DNA of 64,000 bases, taken from the NCBI GenBank assembly GCA_017651465.1, contig JAGCCX010000005.1, forward strand, positions 1-64,000, read 5' to 3'. The notes below the pieces were generated by a model. The model saw only the letters and a program-made list of their open reading frames with translations, made no database searches and was not told the origin of the DNA. Position 1 is the first letter of the stretch. Every line of letters begins with the position of its first letter. A program made the position numbers and the translations under genes. The DNA comes from Bacteroidales bacterium (GTDB lineage: Bacteria; Bacteroidota; Bacteroidia; Bacteroidales; UBA932). Below, piece by piece: positions 26,266-33,286 of the stretch.

Positions 26266-29200
26266 CTAAAAATTAAGCGTTAGCATAGCGGAAAAAGTGC
26301 GGGTGACTCCATCTTTGTAGCGCAGGGTCTTGTAGCTGTTGTGCGTTGCGCTCTGGTCGGGAGTCCACAGATACAGATTGTCGGCAATGAGCGAGGCGGT
26401 AGCGCCGTTGAGCCTGAGCTTGTTGCAGAACTGCTTGGGCAGGTTGTAGCTGAATACCAGGTTCTTGACCTGTATGTTCGTCTGGCTGTACAGGAAGCGC
26501 GTAGAGTAGCGCGACGAACCGGTGGAGACTTTGTAGATCGGCTTGGGATTGTTGGAAACGTCGCCCGGCTCCCGCCAGTGATCGAGTTCTTCGACCATCA
26601 CGTTGTTGGAGATAATGTCAAAGCCGTCTTCGGCCTTGTCGATACTCTCCCAGCCTCCCAAAGTGTAGGTCAGGGAAAGCACCACCGAGAAATCGCCGAA
26701 TGTGAAAATGTTGCGCATACCACCCCGGAAGTCGGGCTCTTTGCTGTATTCCGGCAGGAGCACGCGGTTGTTGTATGAGAAGATATACGTGAGGTTTCCG
26801 TCAATATCGTACCACATAGGCGCTCCGGTGGCGGGATCCACGCCTGCCCAGCGGCTCAGCCACCAGGCATCTTTGCTGGCACCTTCCATCCACACATAAT
26901 CGAAGAATCCGGTGTGGTTGCCCTTGTAGAGCTTTTTGATGGTATTCCGGTTTACGGCACCGTTAAAATCGGTGGTCCAGGAGAAATTCTTCGAGACTAT
27001 GTTCTTGGTAGAGAGTGACAGTTCGAATCCGATGTTCTCCAACTCTCCCACATTGCGCATAACCGAGCCGTCGGTGATGATGGACGAAACCCTTCCGTTA
27101 TAGAGCAGGTTCTTGGTGAGCTTGCGGTAGAACTCCATCTGGAGGTCGATGCGGTTGGCCAGGAAGGCCAGGTCGAGGCCAACGTTGGTGATATAAGTGG
27201 TCTCCCAGCTCAGGCCGGGATTGGGAGCCGTACCCTGGCCCGCTCCCATAAGACCGCCGTAGTAATAGCCTGAGCTATAGTTATAAGTTCCATAAGCGGC
27301 GCCGGTATCGACCCTTGAGTTGCCGCTGGTTCCGTAACTGCCCTTGAGCTTTAAACGATTGATGAAAGGCACATTGAAGAAACTCTCGTTATGCACGTTC
27401 CACGACGCACCCACCGAAGCGAAGTCGCCCCAGCGGGAATAGGTGCTGAATGACGAATAGCCCTGCCGGCGGTAAGAAGCCGACAGGTAGTAGCGGTTGT
27501 CGTACGACCAGTTTGCAGAGCCGATATAGGAGAGCGACCGGCTGTTGGAGGCGCTGGAAGTGCCTTTGCGCGAGGCCTCTATGGCATAGCCGATCTCTTT
27601 GATATGGTCGTTGGCAAAACCCGAACCCGATGCGCTCAGGGTGCGTGTTTCACGGCCGACGAACTCCACTCCAAGGAGCGCTCCCACGGTATGCTTGCCG
27701 AACTTGCGGTTGAAATTGAGGCGGTCGATATTGTTCCAAACATATGTAAAAGACGATGCCCGGCTGGAATGTCCGTCCTGCTCGTAGGATGTGATACCGC
27801 CCAATGTCGTTTTGGGGTAGTAAATCATCTCCTGGGCGGTCAGGGCGTTCACTCCCAGCATCGAAGTAAACTTGAGCCCTTCGATGATGTCGTAAGTGAG
27901 GGTGGCGCTTCCGTCAACGGTTATGCTCCGCTGTGTTTTGTCGCTCAAGTCTCTGTCGGGGATGGCGCTGTAAACGAATTTCCTCAGCTTGGGATCGTAT
28001 TTGTCCGTCGCATCGGAGTAATAGTTGTATAGCCTGGGGGTGATTCCGTCGAGGTCGTAAGGCTCGAAGATAGGAATCACATTATAGTACGATGAACTGA
28101 TGGGGGTCAAGTTGTTGATATTGTAGGTCAGCGCAATATTGCCCTCCAGCGAAAGCCGCTTGGTGAATTTATAGCTCGCCCTGTCGCGCAGCGAGAAGCG
28201 TTGCTGGTCGTTGCCCTTCCTGGTCGATTTCTCCCCGTAGTAGTTTACCGAAAGATAGTGCTTGGATTTATTGCCGCCGGAATCGATCCTCAGGCCCAGT
28301 TCGGTGGCGTTGCCTGTGCCCAGATAGACATCGTACCAGTTGGTGTCGGTGGTGGAATACTTGTTATGGTAGTTGTCCTGGTAGGGGAAGTACGCCAGAT
28401 CGTAACCTGCATTCACCCACGATTCTTTGGCCAGGCCCCACCATTGCTCGGCGTTGCAGTATTTGATCAGCGTAGATTTATCGACCCGGGAGATACCGTA
28501 CTTGAGCGTTGCATTCACGTGGATGGCCCCGTCACCCTGCCCCTGCTTGGTGGTGACCAGGATCACTCCGTTGGCACCGTCGGCGCCGTAGATGGAGGTG
28601 GTGGCGGCATCCTTCAGAACGGTTATGGACTCGATGTCGTCGGGGTTGATGAACGACATAGGGCTCACTGTGTATGACATTCCGGGCGTAGAGCCCGTGG
28701 TGTTTCCGGTGTAGATCGGGACGCCGTCAACTATCCACAGCGGCTCGCTGTTGGCGTTGAGCGATGCGTCACCGCGTATCCTAATGGTGTAACGCGTGCC
28801 CGTGGAGCCGGAGGTTCCTTCTTCGATGGAGAGGCCCGGGACCATACCTTGGAGCATATTGTCAACGCGGGCTGCCGGTAGCGTCTTGAGCTGTGACGAC
28901 TCTACCTGAAACGCCGAACCGGTCATATCGGAGCGCTTTTGCGCCAGTCCGTAGCCGGCCGAAATCACCGCTTCTTCCAGGGTGTTGTCTCCTTTGAGGA
29001 CGACGTCGAGGGTGCCCCCTTCCGACACGCTCACTTCCTTCTCCTCCATCCCAAGATACTGGAATACAAGGATGGAAGGGGCTGACAGAGAAATGGAATA
29101 GTTGCCGTCCAGGTCGGTCTGGGTGCCTGTCTTGCTGCCTTTGACCTGCACGAATACACCCACCAGGGTTTCCCCCTCGGTATCGCGGACTACTCCCTGA

Positions 29201-29274
29201 ACTTTAAATGGCTTGTTTTGCGAGAAAACCGGCAGGGCCAGGAACAACAAAAGAAGTATAGCAAACTTTCTCAT
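26266..29274 (-). CDS. SusC/RagA-type TonB-dependent transporter
   Basis: An outer-membrane transporter of about 1002 residues with signal peptide, CarboxypepD-regulatory-like domain (VQGVVRDTEGETLVGVFV), plug (MVPGLSIEEGTSGSTGTRY, TVLKDAATTSIYGADGANG) and barrel. The ATG at 29274 is chosen over a GTG two codons upstream. It is the first gene of an operon that encodes no degradative enzyme, so the ligand may be a small oligosaccharide, peptide or other nutrient. It is transcribed divergently from the 3-hydroxyacyl-CoA dehydrogenase gene. Confidence 0.96.
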   Translation of the reverse strand: MRKFAILLLLFLALPVFSQNKPFKVQGVVRDTEGETLVGVFVQVKGSKTGTQTDLDGNYSISLSAPSILVFQYLGMEEKEVSVSEGGTLDVVLKGDNTLEEAVISAGYGLAQKRSDMTGSAFQVESSQLKTLPAARVDNMLQGMVPGLSIEEGTSGSTGTRYTIRIRGDASLNANSEPLWIVDGVPIYTGNTTGSTPGMSYTVSPMSFINPDDIESITVLKDAATTSIYGADGANGVILVTTKQGQGDGAIHVNATLKYGISRVDKSTLIKYCNAEQWWGLAKESWVNAGYDLAYFPYQDNYHNKYSTTDTNWYDVYLGTGNATELGLRIDSGGNKSKHYLSVNYYGEKSTRKGNDQQRFSLRDRASYKFTKRLSLEGNIALTYNINNLTPISSSYYNVIPIFEPYDLDGITPRLYNYYSDATDKYDPKLRKFVYSAIPDRDLSDKTQRSITVDGSATLTYDIIEGLKFTSMLGVNALTAQEMIYYPKTTLGGITSYEQDGHSSRASSFTYVWNNIDRLNFNRKFGKHTVGALLGVEFVGRETRTLSASGSGFANDHIKEIGYAIEASRKGTSSASNSRSLSYIGSANWSYDNRYYLSASYRRQGYSSFSTYSRWGDFASVGASWNVHNESFFNVPFINRLKLKGSYGTSGNSRVDTGAAYGTYNYSSGYYYGGLMGAGQGTAPNPGLSWETTYITNVGLDLAFLANRIDLQMEFYRKLTKNLLYNGRVSSIITDGSVMRNVGELENIGFELSLSTKNIVSKNFSWTTDFNGAVNRNTIKKLYKGNHTGFFDYVWMEGASKDAWWLSRWAGVDPATGAPMWYDIDGNLTYIFSYNNRVLLPEYSKEPDFRGGMRNIFTFGDFSVVLSLTYTLGGWESIDKAEDGFDIISNNVMVEELDHWREPGDVSNNPKPIYKVSTGSSRYSTRFLYSQTNIQVKNLVFSYNLPKQFCNKLRLNGATASLIADNLYLWTPDQSATHNSYKTLRYKDGVTRTFSAMLTLNF

Positions 29275-29300
29275 TGACACTATCCAACTAACTTAGGTTA

Positions 29301-29308
29301 CAAATATA
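29301..29308 (-). promoter_or_regulatory. Candidate -7 box of the second SusC/SusD operon
   Basis: The minus strand reads TATATTTG, matching TAnnTTTG, 26 bases before the SusC start codon. No -33 TTG is visible at 19-21 bases. The surrounding stretch is very AT-rich. Confidence 0.5.
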
Positions 29309-29368
29309 TATAAATATTTTTAATAAGTCGGTCTAAAACGGCAATCAGCAGCGTGTGTGGGCGGTGGA

Positions 29369-29399
29369 TTGTTGTTTTGGCTTTTAATAGCTATATTTG
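29369..29399 (+). promoter_or_regulatory. Promoter of the 3-hydroxyacyl-CoA dehydrogenase gene
   Basis: A -33 TTG at 29369-29371 and a -7 TATATTTG at 29392-29399 are separated by 20 bases, the standard Bacteroidetes housekeeping spacing. The start codon is 30 bases downstream. Confidence 0.7.
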
Positions 29400-29429
29400 C
29401 AAGCTGTTAGTTAGAAACCTTTTACATTT

Positions 29430-30386
29430 ATGAAAAAAGTAGTTATCGCCGGAGGCGGAGTGCTTGGAAGCCAGATTGCTTTCCAGGCTGCATATTGTGG
29501 ATTCGATGTTACAATCTGGCTTCGCAGCCAGGGCAGTATCGGTCGTTCTCAACCCAAGATTGATTCTCTTAAGAAGACATACTTAGAGGCCATAGAGCTT
29601 ATGGCCTCGGATGCGGGAGCATCCAACTGGTGCCGCGGCATCGCCGATGCCGACAGCTTCGACCCCAAGAAGTGCATCGAGCAGGTAGAAAAAGCCTACT
29701 CAAGTATCAAACTCGAACTGGATATGGCAAAGGCGGCCGCCGATGCCGATATTATCATCGAATCGGTGGCCGAGAACGTTAAGGACAAGGTGGCATTTTA
29801 CGAGGCGCTCGCCCCTCTGATGCCGGAGAAGACTATTCTGTGCACCAACTCATCGACCCTCCTGCCCTCGACTTTCGCCAAGTGTACGGGCCGCCCCGAC
29901 AAGTATCTGTCCCTGCACTTTGCCAACGCCATTTGGAAGAACAATACCGCAGAGATTATGGCGCAGGCTCAGACATCCAAGGAGGCGTTTGACGCTGTTA
30001 TGGCCTTTGCCAACGACATACGCATGGTGGCCCTGCCGGTCAACAAAGAGAAGAACGGCTACCTGCTGAATTCAATGCTCGTTCCCTTCCTGCTGTCGGG
30101 CCTTGACCTGTACGTGAACGGCGTCAGCGACCCTGTGAGCATAGATAAGGCATGGAAATACGGCACCGGTGCTCCGCGCGGTCCCTTCGAAATTTTCGAT
30201 GTGGTGGGGATTAACACCGCCTACAACATCGTGCTTCAGTATCAAAAGGTTCCCGGCCTGTTCAGCCCGCTGCTGAAAAAGATGTTGATGCCCTACAACT
30301 TCAAGGGTATGATCGAAGTGTTCAAGAAGATGATTGCCGAGGGTAAACTCGGCAAGAGTTCCGGAGAGGGCTTCTACAAGTATTGA
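29430..30386 (+). CDS. 3-hydroxyacyl-CoA dehydrogenase family protein
   Basis: A 318-residue NAD-dependent dehydrogenase of the 3-hydroxyacyl/3-hydroxybutyryl-CoA family, cytoplasmic. The N-terminal Rossmann fold begins with VVIAGGGVLGSQIAFQAAY. The catalytic set is visible: Ser in CTNSSTLLPS, His163 in LHFANAIWKNN, the following Glu in AEIM, and Asn214 in GYLLNSML. The C-terminal helical domain (GAPRGPFEIFDVVGINTAYN) completes the usual length. It stands alone under its own promoter and is convergent with the next gene, so the pathway (fatty-acid or butyrate-type metabolism) is not indicated by neighbours. Confidence 0.88.
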   Translation: MKKVVIAGGGVLGSQIAFQAAYCGFDVTIWLRSQGSIGRSQPKIDSLKKTYLEAIELMASDAGASNWCRGIADADSFDPKKCIEQVEKAYSSIKLELDMAKAAADADIIIESVAENVKDKVAFYEALAPLMPEKTILCTNSSTLLPSTFAKCTGRPDKYLSLHFANAIWKNNTAEIMAQAQTSKEAFDAVMAFANDIRMVALPVNKEKNGYLLNSMLVPFLLSGLDLYVNGVSDPVSIDKAWKYGTGAPRGPFEIFDVVGINTAYNIVLQYQKVPGLFSPLLKKMLMPYNFKGMIEVFKKMIAEGKLGKSSGEGFYKY

Positions 30387-30393
30387 TACAAGC

Positions 30394-30747
30394 TTACTTC
30401 CTCTCGTAGGGGATACCCCTTCTCTCGAGGGAAGTAAGTATCTTGACGAAGGAGTTATGCGGCTCCTTCAAGGCGAACTTTTTACCAAGTACCTTGATAA
30501 GGGTGTCGGCGTTCTTGACCTTGAGGTTCTCCATCAGACGGCGCGTATCGGCGGGCGAAACGATGATGCTCTCTCCCTTCTGCGGGTCTTCGTCCCAGCC
30601 GTAGCGGGTGAGGATGTATTGTCCCTTCTCCACCTTGGCTATGATGCTGTAGGCGTTGCTCTTGAAGTAGCAGGCCTGGGGAACCTTCTCGTTCCAGACG
30701 ATCTCGATCTGCGGAGACCTCTGCTTTTTGATATCAGATTTTGCCAT
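30394..30747 (-). CDS. Small conserved cytoplasmic protein, unknown function
   Basis: A 117-residue basic protein without signal peptide or membrane segment (MAKSDIKKQRSPQIEIVW). The middle part is beta-rich and is followed by two charged helices ending near the C-terminus. I do not recognise a named family. The frame is open 38 codons further upstream but would then read back into the preceding membrane-protein gene, so the ATG at 30747 is preferred. It follows the GlsB/YeaQ-like gene by 26 bases and glnN before that, so the three may be co-transcribed. Confidence 0.65.
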   Translation of the reverse strand: MAKSDIKKQRSPQIEIVWNEKVPQACYFKSNAYSIIAKVEKGQYILTRYGWDEDPQKGESIIVSPADTRRLMENLKVKNADTLIKVLGKKFALKEPHNSFVKILTSLERRGIPYERK

Positions 30748-30773
30748 AGTAAACTGTAATTTGAGGCCGGGCC

Positions 30774-31034
30774 TTATTTCTTGAAGAGCTTCTTGATGGC
30801 GTTCCAGATGAGCAGAAGGACTACGGCGCCGATAAGGGCGCTGACAATCTGGCCATACCACTGTGACCAGAAGGAACCGCCCGCTCCGATGAGGCCGAGC
30901 AGCCAGCCGCCGACCACACCGCCCAGGAGGCCGATAATGATGTTCCAGATAAGACCGCCTTTGTCTTTAACTACAAAGAAGCCGGCAAGCCAACCGGCAA
31001 TGGCTCCGAAGAGCAAGGTAAGTAAAATATTCAT
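30774..31034 (-). CDS. GlsB/YeaQ/YmgE-family small membrane protein
   Basis: An 86-residue inner-membrane protein with three hydrophobic, glycine-rich helices (LLFGAIAGWLAGFFVV, WNIIIGLLGGVVGGWLLGL, IVSALIGAVVLLLIWNAI) and a lysine-rich tail. It matches the transglycosylase-associated/GlsB stress-protein family in size and in the GGVVGGWLLG motif. These proteins are linked to envelope stress, but their biochemical role is unclear. It lies 25 bases downstream of glutamine synthetase. Confidence 0.9.
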   Translation of the reverse strand: MNILLTLLFGAIAGWLAGFFVVKDKGGLIWNIIIGLLGGVVGGWLLGLIGAGGSFWSQWYGQIVSALIGAVVLLLIWNAIKKLFKK

Positions 31035-31059
31035 TGCTTCTGTATTTAAGGGTTAATGT

Positions 31060-33216
31060 CTAATTGATGAACAACAGCTCCCTGTATTTGGGCAGGGGCC
31101 AGAGGGCATTGTCGGTGAGCTCTTCCAGGCGGTCGATGCTTTCGCGCAGCAGGCGTATCTTATCGGCGGCCTTCTCGGCAGCAAGCGCCTTTGGGAATGC
31201 TTCCTGAATGGTTTCGGCTTTCTCCCTTGCGGAGTCGAGCTCCTCGGAGCGGCCCCTGATATCGGTAATCAACTCTCCGCACTCCTTGATGAGGTCTATT
31301 TGAGTCGAGGCCATCTGCCGGTATTTGTCGGGGAAGTTCTGACGTATGAGGTCGAGGTTCCCAAGCAGGCTGCGCTGGTATTCGAGCCCGGCAGGAAGGA
31401 TATGGTTGAGTGCCATACGCGCCGCGGTCCTGGCCTCGATGAGGATCTTGGTGGTGTATGTCTGCCACTTCACCTCGTTGCGGGCTTCCAGCTCCTTAAG
31501 GTCGCAGATGCCCTGGCTGGTAAACAGCTCCACGGCCTCGGGCGAAGTGAACTTGCAGAACATCTTGGGCACGCTGGATTCGGTGTCAAGGCCTCTTTTT
31601 GCGGCCTCCGCCTTCCACTCCTCGCTATACCCGTTACCCTCGAAGCAAATGGTATCCAACACTTTGGCTATCAGTGGCTTGAGGCAGTCCATTATGGCGG
31701 TGGGAAGGGGCTTTCCGGCAGCCAGGGCTTCATCGACCTGGGCCTTGAAGAGGGTGAGCTGCTCGGCCACGGCAGCGTTGAGCACCGTGAGCGCACCGGC
31801 GCAGTTGGCGCTCGACCCCACGGCCCTGAATTCGAAACGGTTACCGGTGAATGCAAAGGGGGATGTGCGGTTGCGGTCGGTATTGTCGACAAAGATTTCG
31901 GGAATCTCCACCAGTCCGACGTGGCGGCCCTTCTTGCCTGCAATCTCGATGGGCGTGTCGGAGGGTACCTCCAGCAGTTTGCGCAGAACCTCGGTCATAG
32001 TCTGCCCCAGGAATGCCGACACAATGGCGGGAGGAGCCTCGTGGGCGCCGAGCCTGTGCGAATTGTTGGCGCTTGCTATGCTTGCCTTGAGCAGGCCGTT
32101 GTGCTTCTGGACCGCGGCCAGCGAGTTCACGAAGAAGGTGACGAACTGCAGGTTCCCGTTGGCGTCTTTGCCGGGAGCGAGAAGCTGCGTGCCGGTGTCG
32201 GTGCCGAGCGACCAGTTGTTGTGCTTGCCGCTACCGTTTATGCCCTCGAAAGGTTTTTCGTGGAAAAGGACCACGAAACCGTGCTTGCGGGCGATGCGCG
32301 TCATCACGTTCATCAGCATCTGGTTGTGGTCGTTGGCCAGATTGGCCTCCTCGTACACGGGCGCCATCTCAAACTGATTGGGCGCCACCTCATTGTGACG
32401 GGTCCTGAGAGGGATACCCAGTTTGTAGCCCTCAGTCTCCACCTCTTTCATAAAGGCGGTGACGCGTGACGGGATGGCCCCGAAGTAATGGTCGCCGAGC
32501 TGCTGGCTCTTGGACGACGAGTGGCCCATAAGGGTGCGGCCGGTTAGCATCAGGTCGGGCCGGGCGGCAAAGAGGTCTTCATCTACAAGGAAGTATTCCT
32601 GCTCCCAGCCGAGGTACGAGTACACCCGTTTGACGTTGGGATCGAAGAGCTGGCAGATGGGAACAGCGGCGTCGTTTACGGCTTTGAGTGCCTTCTTGAA
32701 AGGGGTCTTGTAGTCCAGGGCCTCTCCGGTGTAGGCGATGAAGACCGACGGTATGCAGAGCGTGTCGTCCTGGATGAATACCGGCGAGGTGGGGTCCCAG
32801 GCAGTATAGCCGCGCGCTTCGAACGTGGCGCGTATGCCTCCGTTGGGGAAAGACGATGCGTCAGGCTCCTGCTGTACCAGCGACGAGCCGTCGAACTGCT
32901 CTATGGCGTCGTGTTTTTCGGCCGTGCCCTCGGTGAGGGGCTGGAACCAGTGGGTGACGTGGGTCGCACCGTGCTCGAGCGCCCAGGTTTTCATACCTTC
33001 GGCCACTTTGTCGGCGGTCTGCCCGTCAAGGGTTGCTCCTTTGTCGATGCAGAGTACCAGCTTCTCGTAGGTCTGGCTGTCCAGGTACTTTTTCATATTG
33101 GCCCGGTTAAACACCTGAGAGCCAAAGAAATCGGAGGGCTTTCCCGCGGGAATGTCCACTTGGGCCGCCTTTTTCTTGAAGGCGTCGTGTACAACGTCGA
33201 ATCTGAGATTTCCCAT
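31060..33216 (-). CDS. glnN: Glutamine synthetase type III
   Basis: A cytoplasmic enzyme of about 718 residues that makes glutamine from glutamate, ammonia and ATP. The length and motifs are those of the GSIII class: GWEQEYFLVDEDLF, TRHNEVAPNQFEMAP, HEKPFEGINGSGKHNNWSLG and NRTSPFAFTGNRFEFRAVGS. The frame is open 17 codons further upstream, but MGNLRFDVV at 33216 is the usual GSIII N-terminus. A TATATTTG -7 box lies only four bases upstream of this ATG, so the transcript may be nearly leaderless. Confidence 0.96.
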   Translation of the reverse strand: MGNLRFDVVHDAFKKKAAQVDIPAGKPSDFFGSQVFNRANMKKYLDSQTYEKLVLCIDKGATLDGQTADKVAEGMKTWALEHGATHVTHWFQPLTEGTAEKHDAIEQFDGSSLVQQEPDASSFPNGGIRATFEARGYTAWDPTSPVFIQDDTLCIPSVFIAYTGEALDYKTPFKKALKAVNDAAVPICQLFDPNVKRVYSYLGWEQEYFLVDEDLFAARPDLMLTGRTLMGHSSSKSQQLGDHYFGAIPSRVTAFMKEVETEGYKLGIPLRTRHNEVAPNQFEMAPVYEEANLANDHNQMLMNVMTRIARKHGFVVLFHEKPFEGINGSGKHNNWSLGTDTGTQLLAPGKDANGNLQFVTFFVNSLAAVQKHNGLLKASIASANNSHRLGAHEAPPAIVSAFLGQTMTEVLRKLLEVPSDTPIEIAGKKGRHVGLVEIPEIFVDNTDRNRTSPFAFTGNRFEFRAVGSSANCAGALTVLNAAVAEQLTLFKAQVDEALAAGKPLPTAIMDCLKPLIAKVLDTICFEGNGYSEEWKAEAAKRGLDTESSVPKMFCKFTSPEAVELFTSQGICDLKELEARNEVKWQTYTTKILIEARTAARMALNHILPAGLEYQRSLLGNLDLIRQNFPDKYRQMASTQIDLIKECGELITDIRGRSEELDSAREKAETIQEAFPKALAAEKAADKIRLLRESIDRLEELTDNALWPLPKYRELLFIN

Positions 33217-33220
33217 AAGG

Positions 33221-33228
33221 CAAATATA
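33221..33228 (-). promoter_or_regulatory. Candidate -7 box of glnN
   Basis: TATATTTG on the minus strand, with only CCTT between it and the ATG. A normal start site would fall at or next to the start codon. No -33 TTG is seen at the usual distance. Confidence 0.45.
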
Positions 33229-33249
33229 GGAATTTTTGTGTATAATTAT

Positions 33250-33257
33250 TATATTTG
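33250..33257 (+). promoter_or_regulatory. Candidate -7 box of the GH13-EEP gene
   Basis: TATATTTG on the plus strand, 29 bases before the start at 33287. It shares the 70-base divergent region with the glnN box. No well-spaced -33 TTG is visible. Confidence 0.5.
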
Positions 33258-33286
33258 AAATTGACATTTATAACACTGAACTAGTT

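Noticed and set aside
31060..33267. Longer glnN start at 33267
   Set aside because: The extra 17 codons do not fit the family N-terminus and overlap the divergent promoter region; the ATG at 33216 does fit.
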